Below are positions 36,211 to 47,884 of a stretch of DNA of 64,000 nt, piece after piece. Below the pieces are notes generated by a model that saw nothing but the letters and a program-made list of their open reading frames with translations, ran no database searches and was not told where the DNA came from. How positions within the stretch are numbered: the stretch's first letter is position 1; each line of letters starts with the position of its first letter. This DNA is from Owenia fusiformis (Eukaryota > Annelida > Polychaeta > Sabellida > Oweniidae). The translations under genes were made by a program, and so were the position numbers. Where the stretch lies: contig CAIIXF020000011.1 in the NCBI GenBank assembly GCA_903813345.2, positions 26,216,166 to 26,280,165 of the forward strand. Direction: 5' to 3'.

Positions 36211-36370
36211 ACGGGGGTAAAGCAGACCCGATGATGCAATGAGCTTGCTCGGGGATATCATGACTGTGTAACTGCTGGTCTTAATGTATAAGTGTGCTCG
36301 GCGGTAGGTTCAAACAACGCGGATCCTCAAAGCATGTGCTCATGGTATATTCGTGTTTTAACACCCGTGA
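36211..36370 (+). repeat. 160-bp interspersed repeat, plus-strand copy
   Basis: It runs from ACGGGGGTAAAGCAGACCCG to TTTTAACACCCGTGA. A near-identical copy lies inverted at 58319-58475. The ends (CACGGG... and ...CCCGTG) are inverted. GGTTCAAACAA resembles a weak pol III B box, but no A box is evident, so a SINE origin is unproven. Confidence 0.65.
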
Positions 36371-36780
36371 CGTTGTAAGAGAACCCGACGTGAGGGTGTA
36401 ATATTTCGATCCCCGAGGATTACTGTTCCGCTCTCAATTCACTTTTCATTGGACCTAATTATATATTACGTCTACGTTTATACTCAGTCAGCCAAGTAAA
36501 CAGTATACAAATCGGAGAACTAATCAAAAGAGGACCATAATTCTTCACGTCCACGTATAATTTAAAAATACGTGTATCTTAACCTCCCCATTGAATATAC
36601 ATGTATTTACCAACTATTATATCTGAAGGGTATCCGGATGTAATTGAACTATTTTGTTTCATGAGACTACAAGGACATGGTCACCCTTTGCGACTCTATT
36701 TTCAAAAATCAATCAATCAATCAGTCATTTACGAAATTGTAAAATCCAAAATGATTTCACATACAATTAGGTGAGTGCTA
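36371..36780. other. Gene-free stretch
   Basis: Nothing was recognised except an AATCAATC tetramer-like run near 36708. Confidence 0.3.
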
Positions 36781-37032
36781 TCAGTTATCACACGTTTCAG
36801 CATGGGATACAGGAAATATTCCACGAAAGGTAATATTGTATCATCCACGAAAGCGAAGCTTGAGTGGTGATACATTCTTACACGAGTTATCACATGTCTT
36901 GGAATGTTGAATTGAAGCATTTTGTTTTGGGTAACAATGTATCTTTCGCTTCGCTTTCGTGGATGATACAGTATTACCTTTCGTGGAATATTTCCTGTAA
37001 GCTTATCACATGCTGAAATGGGTGATAACTGA
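36781..37032. mobile_element. TA-flanked foldback MITE, 252 bp
   Basis: The ends TCAGTTATCA and TGATAACTGA are perfect inverted repeats, each bounded by TA. Pairing continues inward through AGGAAATATTCCACGAAAGG and ATCCACGAAAGCGAAGC on the left and their complements on the right (about 36943-37000). Nearly the whole element can therefore fold into one hairpin. It has no coding content. Confidence 0.85.
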
Positions 37033-38404
37033 TATTAAACGATGTATTTGAATATATTTGATTTTAGAGGGAAACCATACATTTTGATCGCCATTCAGTC
37101 GTGGACTTCCAACCAAATACTGTATTGTATACTGGAATTCCATGTCGACTTTCACCTCAAACAGGAATCGAACTCGGAATAATTGTACAAAAAGAACATG
37201 CTTAAAGTCTACTCGCGCTATTTTGGCATACATTCATATTGATATTCTGTGATACGTCCCCTCCACAATGCATTCGAATTTAAGTCCATCATTGAAATAG
37301 ATTACCGGCGAGTTTTTGACGTTTGACGTTGGACTACAAATAACGATTTCTGAGAGTTTTTTCGACATAATTGGCACTATATTTGGATTTAATCCTCGAG
37401 TATGTTTAATGATCTTGTCAAATCTAGCATACTTGAACAATCAGAAATAATCCCACTGGGATATCAGTGTGAGATAAGTAAGACAGTTCTAAAAACATTT
37501 TCGATAATCTTGCCTATTCTTGTCGTGTGATTCTAATTCAGTTCATGGTTCAAGGTGAATCAATGTTTTAGATATAGGTGATAAATAACTCCAGTGATCC
37601 GTCATTTCTGATTGGATGATAATCATTTGGAATATTGTTCGAGCAATCCTTTGCAACTGATCGACATACTAAATTTTTCGGAGAATAAATATCATATTTA
37701 TGACATTGATGTTGGAAGTATTGTCGGATCTTAAGAAATTGTTCACGATGACTTGCCATAACGTACCAAATCGATTACTCTTCTAAACCATGCTTCCTGG
37801 CCCCAACTGAGTATTTACACGGCTGGTGATCGAAGCGTTTGTGGCCTTGCGCCTTTTTGATAAATCTCATATCTTAGAAGCGTATCGGCTAAAACAAAAA
37901 TCCCCAAAGACCAAACATATTTTACCAAAACCGTGCGCCTATCCATTAGGCAATGCAATAGTAAACTTGCTCTTGAAAAAATAAATATTCCAGATTTTTT
38001 TTAACTCTCTAGCAGAAATTTCCAACTCCCCAATCCGTCCCATTTTCCCGATCACCGGGCATTATTTAACTAAAAAAAGAAAAAGCATTTATCCCATAAA
38101 CAATGCGTGATTTAACTAAAAAGGAAAAAGCAGATATCCCATAAACAATGAATCTTGTGCGGTAACATCACACGAAGAGCGTATAAAATTAATAATATCG
38201 AATGAAAATGTCAAAGTAACTCATCAGCAATGATTCTAGATATACGGTAACATTAACATTAGTAAAACATACTGAATTAGAAGTTTGTTATACATTTATA
38301 TCTTAAATTTCATCTTTGCTTTGGACGTGCACCATCTGATCCATTTTATTTGATCAAATGACAGCAGTTAACTAAGAATGCGTGGTTTCCAAAAAGTAAC
38401 AGAA
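37033..38404. other. Gene-free region with one broken reading frame
   Basis: On the minus strand two open blocks (37234-37440 and 37006-37233) are contiguous in the same frame, separated only by a TGA. Neither starts at ATG in a useful context for the whole, and the translation matches nothing I know. It may be a decayed coding fragment or chance. Confidence 0.25.
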
Positions 38405-38520
38405 ATTGGTTTTATATCACCACCAAAAGCGTTGACATATTGTTATGGTCTCCAATGTTTTTGTGACCACGTTCGGCGGTTGGTGTCCCGCGATCGGCGT
38501 CTGGCGTTCGATTATAAAAA
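38405..38520 (+). repeat. GGCGTCTGTAAC-family repeat, copy 3
   Basis: It contains TTATATCACCACCAAAAGCG, then TTATGGTCTCCAATGTTTTT, TTCGGCGGTTGGTGTCC and CGGCGTCTGGCGTTCG. It matches the 24.1-kb copy over its whole left part. Confidence 0.5.
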
Positions 38521-38690
38521 GTTTTCAAAACATACTCTTTCATGAAATAGGACTAGAGGGGCAAAATTTAGATACATATGGAATCTTGCAGGCGGGCAAT
38601 CTTTCGAATGTTCTCCATTTAAATCTATTTCATGTGCATAGGTATGTACATGTACATGTACATACGATATCTAATTTCCCAGGGAAAATT

Positions 38691-38719
38691 GCCGGTCGAG
38701 AATTGCATACTCGACCGGC
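38691..38719. repeat. Hairpin with perfect 10-bp arms
   Basis: GCCGGTCGAG (38691-38700) and CTCGACCGGC (38710-38719) flank a 9-base loop. It lies just outside the larger foldback that follows. Confidence 0.6.
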
Positions 38720-38756
38720 AGTATTGACCGCCACTATGACGTCACACATTGCTCAG

Positions 38757-39077
38757 GTCGATATCAAGGAGGATTGGCTCCCAGAGTGCAACATCGATAT
38801 TCTGTCCCATATATGGGCATGTCGTGCTACAAAATTTGAATTCCAACAGCCGCCATTTTGTTCACTTCAACATTTGAATCGTGAATTTTGGTCTTATTTC
38901 CTAACGAAAAATTCTAAAACTCACAGGAAGTGATCGAGATATTGGTTCGAATCTTTTGAACTGTTTATTTTGAATTTATAATCGGTTATAATTTCAGAAA
39001 ATAACGACATCTCGGCGTTTTCATTGTTGGAAAATATCGACTTCGATTCTGGGAGCCAATCCTCCTTGGGTCGATAT
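38757..39077. mobile_element. Foldback element, about 320 bp
   Basis: The left arm at 38757-38802 contains AAGGAGGATTGGCTCCCAGA. The right arm at 39031-39077 is the reverse complement, TCTGGGAGCCAATCCTCCTT, with pairing continuing through TCGATATT/AATATCGA. The apparent 162-aa frame at 38445-38933 runs across this and the preceding repeat and is not a gene. Confidence 0.7.
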
Positions 39078-39305
39078 AGTAAAATGAATGCCTTCTTAAC
39101 TAGCACTAAACCCCCTAGAACTGGCCCGGCAAGGTGGTAATAATTCAATATAGTACACCTGGATGTGAATAATCCTCAAACTTCAAAATACAAGTCACAC
39201 TCAAAAAGATGAACATTCTACGAACATTTGCACCTGATGAATGATGCAATATTGGCGAGTGGTGGTACCAGTCTAGTTCCTTTAGGGATACCTTGTATCA
39301 ATTTA

Positions 39306-39796
39306 CACCCCAGTCACATTTCCTACGGCGACCTTGCGGTCTATCATTTCTGCGGCCAGAAGCTTTTCTACGCTCGCCGCAGAATTTCTGCGCTCTCATA
39401 CTTTTGCAGTCACATTTTCCACGGCAGCCGCACGGTGAATTTTAAATTTCTATTGATAAATAATTTTTTTTTTCATTTTATTTACATCAGGACAATTTAT
39501 AAATGTTATTCAAAGTGCTAGGATGTAATATCAAATGAAAAGCGATCGTGAAACATTGACAAATAATGATTCAATCTTGTTGAGCCAGTTGATTTATACG
39601 GGGACCTCAGAAATGAACAAATATTATAACTCCGAGTTATAATTTCTACGCCTTCCCTGCGGCCTGTAAAAATCTGCATACGCCGTACGGAGGCCGCAAG
39701 GCGAGCGTAGTTTTTCTACGCTCGCCGCAGAAATTCACCGATTTGATTGTTCTGCGGTCGACTTGCGGCCGCCGTGCGACAAATGTGACTGGGGTG
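39306..39796. mobile_element. Harbinger/PIF-like MITE with TTA duplication
   Basis: The element starts CACCCCAGTCACATTT and ends AAATGTGACTGGGGTG. It is flanked by direct TTA repeats at 39303-39305 and 39797-39799. Subterminal regions are inverted and GC-rich, with repeated GCGG, TTCTACGCTCGCCGCAGAA and CTTGCGG(T/C)C blocks. A 3-bp TTA target duplication is characteristic of PIF/Harbinger elements. No transposase is inside, so it is non-autonomous. Confidence 0.85.
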
Positions 39797-39799
39797 TTA

Positions 39800-42700
39800 G
39801 TTTCAATTTTTATTAATTAACTTAAACCTACACAATAATCATAAGATATTCTATCGGATGTTAAATAAATTTAATTTAATCCAATACCTGAGTTCATGCA
39901 GGCGTCTCCCAGCCGGTACCATAACGTTCTAACCTATCTTGATTAGTTCTATTTCAACCTCAGCATGTTTTCCATGAATAACAATAACATAAATGATAAC
40001 ATCTCACGAAAATGTAAGAGAAGTCGACATCTTTTTGATAGTTAATTCTTGACTTGTGCGGTTGCATAAATCTTAAAAGTGACACCTTTCACAACATTTG
40101 TAAGACAATATATACAGACTATATAGTCTGTTTGGCCCTTCTGCTAAGCTATTCCAACACGGATGGTAAGGTGCAGAAACTTAGAAACAAGTTACAAGAA
40201 GGTAAGCTAATGTGTTTCATTATTGATAATAATAGTTCTCCAATTACGATTTAGCTAAAATTATGTTTTAACGTATTGCATAGAAAGCCCCATTAAATGT
40301 TCCAAATAAAAGTACAACGGCAAATAATATGAAGGGATTTACACAATCAGCACCATCTATCTATATCTAATATAATATGTTTATTCAACTTTCATTTTTT
40401 TTGTAACTTGTCAGATTTTTTTTTATATAACATTTCTCGGCGATCTATAAATAGATATGAGGTCATGTCCATGAGCGGAGTTTTGGCCCAAAAAGTAAGA
40501 AAGTGCTTCTAGCTCAATATCTGCGATTTGCAAGCGATTCTGACCATGTTTTAAGGTTCAAACTAATGCTTAGAGTATTGAGAGTACACTATTCTCATAG
40601 AAAATACAAGCTTGTGGCACTGTTATGATTACATCAATCGCTTTCCATTTTAATCATTTTACTCATGAGATAAAATTATCTATCATCGGTTAAGTCACTG
40701 CCATACATCATGCAATAATTGAGGGAACATAGCCATGCATTAACTAAAGATTGTTCTTCTCTATGATAAGAGTAGAACTATGTCATTTAGATAAATCATA
40801 AAATGTGAACACTAGAATTATACGGTACGCAGCCCTCTAGTTTATAAATCAAAAGTACTCGGAGTCAACTATGGGACGTATGGAAACCTCAATACGTACC
40901 ACAAAAACATTATTTTGCATCTAAGCCCATTACATGTATTGTTTGTGATTAAAATATTGCGACCTTTATGTTGCACTGTTTTTTGCTGCTTGCAACTTGT
41001 TGCTTAAAAAGATACATTGCTTTTGGTACATTGCTTTCAGATACATAGTGCTTCATTATAGCGGTTTTTGATGACGTGCTATAATTATCTTTTGAAGCGC
41101 AGGCACACGAAGCTTTTTAGAATTATGTAAGAAGTCAAACATAAAAAATCACTCAGACTTTTCCACTTTAGAAATACATTAATGATCAATTATATTCTGA
41201 TGGGTAAATTAAAAAGCCATCCGTTTAGTGATCTAATGATTGTTAATTCCTTAGAATTCCCCTAAGATCATTGACATGCAAATCCCCGTCTCTCAACATT
41301 CCTCTGTAACACAGAATAATCTCAGGTCATGTCAAGGGAAACTCCGGTCATTCCGACATACTCTCATCACATCAAATGATTACCATTTGCTTAAATTATT
41401 TATCCTTAATGGATATCTAAAAAACATTTGCCCATGATTTAGATTTCACAATTTTTTCTTAAAACACGATAGACTCTCTAGCACTTTTAAGAACTGACTT
41501 TTTTATAAACCATTTAGTTTCCAATTACGAGACTAGCTCCTTATTCTATTTTTTTCAATTTGATATTTACTTTGTGGCAATTTACCGAAACAAGATAGAC
41601 TCAGGTGCTAAAATAAATTACATAAAAGAAATATTATCTCGGTTCTGCAAAGTGTAAGGTTGACACAAGGTCATGATTGCCAATCCTATCAGGCATTTTC
41701 CATCAGCTTTGCACATGATATATCTATGTTTCCATGGATGTTATTTCCAAATCCACAAGTCAATATTTGCTGAGTTAATCAGAAGAAAATTCGAACACCT
41801 CTGAAAGTAAAAAAAATGAAAACCTCATTTCCTAGCATAGTTATTTATCGCAGTTAAAGGTTCAACACTTTATAAAAACGCCATGTGGGAATACACGATG
41901 GAAGTGTTTGAAGGCGTAATCATATCATCGGGTATATGGGGAACTGTTTTTGGTAAAATAACTTACAAAGAATAACCCGTGAAGTGGAAGTAAATATACT
42001 AAGTGAATGACAAAGAGGATGCATTTGCTTTGAGCATATTTTTGAAATAGGGGGACATGCAGAGGAATGGCACAAGACCATTCTGATACTCATAGCATCT
42101 TTCTGTTTCACCTGAAACATGCTCTGATATTATGAGGCATATTCTGTGATCTGAGCACATCAGATGGGAAGAGTTATAACTGTCAATAAGTGTGATAGTT
42201 ATCATGTAATCATTTACCTAATGTCAATACATTACATAATAGGCATTGTATTTAACAGCAGATATTAGCACAGGCATGTGTACACAAGTTAATGAAATAT
42301 GAGCTGGGATGAAATATCTCAAAAATCCTCAATTTTGGGCTCTCCTGGATCGCCAAATCAAGCTCATTATATCATGGCATCTCAGGGCTGAGAAGAAATG
42401 AGATGTCATGGTGTATCATGATGGCACAAGACACATTATGAACAACTCCCCTTGGACATATCGATAGCTGTATGCGTGGTTAAACATGATCAAAATTCAA
42501 TTTTTCCCAATCCTTCAGCTCCCCAGCAACAATAAATTGGTTTTTAGTTCATTTAAATAGCCTTATTGCTGGTCCATACTTTCAACATGTTAATGGGTTT
42601 CCATTTTAATGATACCCTACACTCTCCTGCAATTTTAAATCACTTATCATTGAATCCTTTTATATCTCGAAAACTAACATGACATCATTCTGCATCACGC

Positions 42701-42980
42701 CTTTTAACAATGTTCGTTTAATCTTGGGTCTCATCGTTTCTTGATCTATGTACGGACTCCTTGTTAATAAAAGTTTATGGCTTTTAATATGTTCAATGAC
42801 CTGCTGGGGTTGACAATACGTTTCTTTTTTCCTTAACTTAAGTATAGCATAATGTAAAGTGGACACATTTTTCAGAGCCCTTGACAATTTATGATCTTTG
42901 AGATTAGTGTAGAGATTTCCGCTTCTGATTTTAAAAGGTACCAACGGACGCATGGACGTATATCCAAGACGTATATATAG
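39800..42980. other. Gene-free region
   Basis: No gene is supported. At 40195-40206 an AAGAAG|GTAAGC string resembles a splice donor after a short frame reading LRNKLQEG, but no partner exon or domain was found. The frames at 41920-42205 and 42660-42953 lack motifs. Confidence 0.3.
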
Positions 42981-43107
42981 AGATTATCCTATATGAGGTT
43001 CAGGATATTGGGATAATCCCGAGGCCAATATAAAATATCTGCCCGAGGGCCGTAGGTCCCGAGCCAAGGGATAATCCAAATATCCTGAACCGATTATAGG
43101 ATGATCT
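42981..43107. repeat. Foldback with arms GATTATCCTATA / TATAGGATGATC
   Basis: The left arm contains GTTCAGGATATTGGGATAAT and the right arm its complement ATTATCC...ATATCCTGAAC with few changes. The GC-rich loop contains CCCGAGGGCCGTAGGTCCC. This layout matches the hairpin at 53170. Confidence 0.7.
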
Positions 43108-43349
43108 GTTTATCCTATACCCATCGTTTAATTGGCCAAAGTTCAGAAATAAAAAATATTCATGTCCAGTTTTGTATTCTTATTTCTTTTCCCGTTCAAA
43201 TCTTTGATTATTAACGGGGTATACTGCTCCTTCCCTTCTTTAAAGCATCAAACAGATCCGGCGATTGGCTGCGTTTTTCTCCATTGTCGTTTACAGTATT
43301 ATGCGAACGTTACAAAAATGAACCAATACGAGAACAGCGATTATGACGT

Positions 43350-43410
43350 AGCGGGCAGATATACTATATCTGCCCGCTCGGAGCGGGACGTAAAGCTATA
43401 TCTGCCCGCT
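43350..43410. repeat. AGCGGGCAGATAT hairpin plus extra arm
   Basis: AGCGGGCAGATAT (43350-43362) pairs with ATATCTGCCCGCT (43366-43378) with a 3-base loop. A second copy of the right arm, AGCTATATCTGCCCGCT, follows at 43394-43410. It may be the second terminus of the foldback at 42981. Confidence 0.65.
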
Positions 43411-43756
43411 GATGAAAATATTAGTTTTTACAAACCGGCTTTATGTACCCGTAACACGTCCAAGAATGGAAAAATGCTTTGATAGATAAGTATTTTTGTT
43501 ATGTGGCTATTATCATCATGTGGTAGTATTGCACTTATTTATCGTATTGATTTACGATAACCATAATTTGAAGTAAACAACAAAAACTCAGTTAATCAAG
43601 CTATCACCCAAGGGCCAATGGGGTACGTGAAAAGTCTGAATAGCACCAAGAACAACGAATACCTCAATCGTTCACAGAGTGCCCCAGGAGAAACAGGACA
43701 TCTTTTCAAATTCTATGCTAGTAACGTTGAACTTTTCCCGTTAGTTTTATGAATGA

Positions 43757-44175
43757 TTTCTGTCACCACAAGAAGTTTTTTGTGTACTGTGTTTGGTGGT
43801 TGGTGTTCGGCGTTCGGTGGTTGATGTTTTGCGCATGCGTTCAGCGTCTGTAACAAATGGAAGGTTGTGACATCGTGTATGTTCCCTTGAATACTCTCTC
43901 CGAATGGACACTATTTCAACATACAAAGTGCATAGATTTTTCAACGTTCTGGACAGAATTGGAGAGCATGAGACATTGTTCCTCAATTTTGACACTGGAA
44001 AGCAATGAAAAGCAAATCTAGTAGCAATCCGTCGCTGTTGCTTCGACATCATTGGTTACTGCGTATTGTGTCTACAAGAATTGACATGAGGATGACAGAA
44101 AAGTATCGGACGCTTCCTCAGGAGGGAATTAATGTCGATTATATTCCCAATGTTTAAATGCCAACCTACTCGTTA
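43757..44175 (+). repeat. GGCGTCTGTAAC-family repeat, copy 4, with second block
   Basis: The left part contains GTGTTTGGTGGTTGGTGTTC and CAGCGTCTGTAACAAATGG. The right part (about 44062-44175) holds GAATTGACATGAGGATGACA and AAGTATCGGACG, shared inverted with 59645-59757. The two blocks may be two halves of one dispersed element. Confidence 0.5.
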
Positions 44176-45657
44176 TTATTAAAATATTTAATCTGATATC
44201 TCTTTATTTCCTTTTGCATTTGGTTATTCGTATTACATCATTATAAATGTGTTGTAGCGTTACAACTGGAATTATGTACGAGGAGAGAGGGTAATTCAAT
44301 TTTAAAAAACGTTGCGAGATAAAAGCAAATTACCTTAAAAGTAACAATTTATCTGATGATTTTTTGATCTAATTGATATGAAAATTATCTTGATGCATGA
44401 CTCGAATCCTGTATTTGCAATTAATATCCATTTTGAATTTTAACATCCCCAATGCATTCATATCGACACTTTATTTCAAGATGCCATCATACTCACTTAT
44501 AACATTGCGAAACATTCATTCGAAAACTGAAGTTTAAAAACGACGTGAGGAGAGTGACAAAACCCTCTGGCTGCGACCATATAGGGGTTGATAATCAGTA
44601 TAGAGATGATAGCGAAAGATTTATTTTTGAACTTAAAACAGTAACATCATCCAAATGACTAGGGTGTTATCTTATGGTGAATAATTCGATATGTAACAAC
44701 ATCTACATGAAAAGTGCAAGCATGGCAAACATCTTTTGAAACCACTTAAAAGTAAATATTTTATTTCATTCTGGCAAAATGCAATTCTAATCAAATGATA
44801 AAAATAATATCCATGTTTAATACGTGACAAATCAGCACAACGCCGTTATTTGTCTCTCATCTGTACTTGAATACCTGAGATTACAGGATTATATAATGCG
44901 GAATTTGTTGATTTATTGGTCAATATAATCCCTCGTGAGATTTATTCAGTACTTTTCTAACACACCTGAACAATAATTATCCTTTAAATCTAAATTATTT
45001 GGGCAAATATTATTCGGAGAGGAATTGGTCAAATTAAATGCACCTTTGCCATTATTTACCTGTGTTTGTTTATCCTGTAAGTTGTTCTAGAAACACTAGG
45101 TTTGTCTTGTTTTTCATGCGAATCTGCAATAGATCATGTTCAACAGATTTAATCGTATCTCTTGCAATCAATTTGCCATTGGCTGTTATTCAAAGTCAAC
45201 TCGATCGCAACAAGAAGTTTCTTGTATTACTCGTTCCAAATATTTAATTTTATAAATTATGTGAAAATTGTTCACAGAGCTAAAAAGTCATCAGAAGTGA
45301 TAATTCTAATCTTCGGCCAGGGACACCAAACGAACTTTTAAAGACTCGACTTTATCATATCCGCTAGATTGTCCCAGGGGAAAATCAATACCCGGTGATT
45401 TCGGCGGAAAGCGGCGTTTCGTTCAGTGGTCTATGTAATAGCCGTTTGTCATTAAAATTGAAATGTTTTCCATTAAAGTATGAAGGACAACATTGCAAAA
45501 ACAAACAAGAGTTGAGAACTCATTTGAACTCGAACTCTACAATAACATCATCGAACAAGCTAAGGAAATGTGTAAGGGCAGTGTTTCGGAACATTGATGA
45601 GTAATGTGAGCAGTAATGAATCGTTTTTATTCCTGACATATATTAATTTGGTCATTG
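44176..45657. other. Gene-free region
   Basis: No gene was recognised. The frames at 45038-45247 and 45395-45604 have no family signature. Confidence 0.3.
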
Positions 45658-45882
45658 ATGGACCCTGCAATTCATTTACCTAAAGAGGAGGTGTATTCCC
45701 AGATGGACCCTGCAATTCATTTACCTAGAAAAGGAGGTATATTCCCAGATTGATCCTGCAATTCATTCAGCTAAAAAAGGAGGTGTATTCCCAGATAGAC
45801 CCTGCAATTCATTTATCTAGAGGAGGTGTATTCCCAGATGGACCCTGCAATTCATTTACCTAAAAAGGAGGTTTATTCCTTG
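45658..45882. repeat. Minisatellite, five units of 43-46 bp
   Basis: Five consecutive units begin ATGGACCCTGCAATTCATTT (or near variants) and end AGGTGTATTCCCAG. They start at 45658, 45703, 45749, 45795 and 45838. The first unit is 45 bp and reads as 15 codons (MDPAIHLPKEEVYSQ), but units of 46 and 43 bp break that frame, so it is non-coding now. Confidence 0.9.
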
Positions 45883-45930
45883 AAGATTGCGCTAGTCCTG
45901 TGATGTACACAACTTTTCTTTTCCATTATT

Positions 45931-45995
45931 TGATCGTTTAATGCGTTTAATGCGTTTAACCCTTTGCCTGACGCATTAAACGCATTAAACGATCA
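45931..45995. repeat. Perfect hairpin, 25-bp arms, 15-base loop
   Basis: The arm 45931-45955 is exactly complementary to 45971-45995. Each arm contains two tandem copies of GTTTAATGC-type sequence (ACGCATTAAAC on the other side). It lies 50 bp after the minisatellite. No transposon ends or coding frame are attached. Confidence 0.9.
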
Positions 45996-47882
45996 TCAAC
46001 TAGTGTCAAAATATATTTAGGTTTGGATATTTCATCAAGATTTACATATAATTTCATTATCTACAAAGAGACCCACTGGATAGACATTATTTCAGCTGAT
46101 ATTCCTCTTGAAACATGGTGGATCTTAAAAATCTATAAGTGGGACTCCCTTTATAGAAGCTTTGAACTGAATTTACACTTCCTAATGCTGAAATTGATAG
46201 TTTATACATACAATTTAAGAAAATAGGTATGTCAAATAAGGTGTTAAGCCAAATATTGAACTTGTAGTTCAGAAGAAATAAAAATTTTCGAATTTTCTCT
46301 CTACAGTCCTTGTTGCCCCTTAACTAATGATATACCAAATTAAAGATAAGTAAATTTCCTATTCACTGGTATATAACATGACATATTTTCATCAAACAAA
46401 TCAACATCTATTTTTGAAATATGAGTGTCCCATGTTTTTAGACCACCCTGTATATTCATTTATTTCATGAATCCAGTGATTGATTCTTTTCAATGATTTT
46501 TATTTCATACAGTATTGTGTCTTCGATATCGTCTTGCATTTTGCACTTAATGACGAATGAGGGAAAGTATCTTACATTGAGCTTAATATAACATCTCCAG
46601 TGAAGAGCTTGAAGTTGAGAAAGAAGGATGAAGGGAATGAATCTATTTCTGAGTTTGGAGGGGCTTTGCATTGGCCTGATTTGACCAATAAACGATCTTG
46701 TCAGCTTAGAATTATAGGGGATCATCTATTCTTTCAAATCATTACCCTGTCTGAAACAGCAGTAAATTGGATAATCCACTGATACGAGATGACTATCGTT
46801 TCTTAGAAGATTAAGTGCGATGTAGACCGTGTAATTCAAATTACACTTATTTAAAGGGCGAAATGTTCTTTTAATTTTTGTTTTTATTTATTTTGGAAAA
46901 ATACAATCTATCAATATCTTGTCTAAATTTTATGTTAATATCGTTTTATCGTTAATATGATATGAATCGTTATTTTTACAAGAAAAGCTATGGGCTCACT
47001 GCAGTTTTTTGCAAGGAAAAAGGATGACTGGTTTTAAATGAAATCCAGGATTCTGGTATCGACAGAAGGGTCAGAACTGATATTAGTAATAAGTCAAGCG
47101 ACCTCGTCCCGAGATATTCCGATTTGAAAGCCATCAATTACTTGCTTCCTTTGCCCGTTCAGGAGTTTTAATGTCTCGCCAGGTTGTTAGCGTGTCATAT
47201 TACATAGAAGAAATACTGGACGGATTATCTAGTCTTCGCCGCTTACTCTAAATCATCATTTTGCCCGATATCTAAATCAGTTGGACATCACCGTGACCTG
47301 TCCTTCTTTTTCTTGCATTTGGGAGTTGCCGAGCGTTTCAAGGTTGTTCTTAAAATATTTGTTGTACTGATTTTGCACAATTGTTTTTGACCACTATTGG
47401 CCATCTCCACTTAATCTTCTAGAATTGATTCAAATAGAATTAAACTCCCGTAACTACCGATAAAAGGAAGTTAATTAGGCCTACAATAGCAATTTGCATT
47501 TGATACGCACTTTGAAACTCATCTAAAGAAGCGTATTATGAGGACAAATCAATTATGGAGATACTTTGCTCCTTATAACAAAAGATATGGAAATTGTCCC
47601 ACAAATCTTATTTATATAGACAAGTATTTTCAATTGATTAGAAACACGTGTTACTAGTTCCATTCCCTAGCCTGATATAAGGGATGCTTTCTATGGTAAT
47701 TCCTGCACTGATTGTCGATTTTCTTAGTTTTAAAATCTTATGAGGGTCAATTGCCATATAAATAAATAATCTGGCTAAGTACAACGTTCACCTCTTATAC
47801 ATAAACGCGTACGTCTTGTACGCATATGTCCCAAATTCCATTTGTACTGTATTGTAAAATTGTTAAATGTAGGTTTACCATG
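45996..47882. other. Gene-free region
   Basis: A solo mariner-type end (GACCACCCTG followed by TA) is at 46441-46452, and its partner was not found. The short frames at 46023-46226 and 46465-46782 lack motifs. Confidence 0.3.
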
Positions 47883-47884
47883 TA

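Noticed and set aside
38445-38933. 162-aa plus-strand frame, one of the longest in the right half
   Set aside because: It runs across the GGCGTCTGTAAC-type repeat, a hairpin and one arm of a foldback, so it is explained by repeats.
38940-38955. GGTTCGAATC, a perfect-looking tRNA B box
   Set aside because: No A box at the proper distance and no cloverleaf arms could be drawn around it.
40054-40254. Possible exon reading LRNKLQEG before an AAG|GTAAGC donor
   Set aside because: No convincing acceptor, no partner exon and no domain; a single donor-like string is weak evidence.
43162-43482. 106-aa plus-strand frame
   Set aside because: It overlaps the GCGGGCAGATAT hairpins and shows no protein similarity that I recognise.
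43747-44052. 101-aa minus-strand frame
   Set aside because: It lies antisense inside a dispersed repeat and has no domain.
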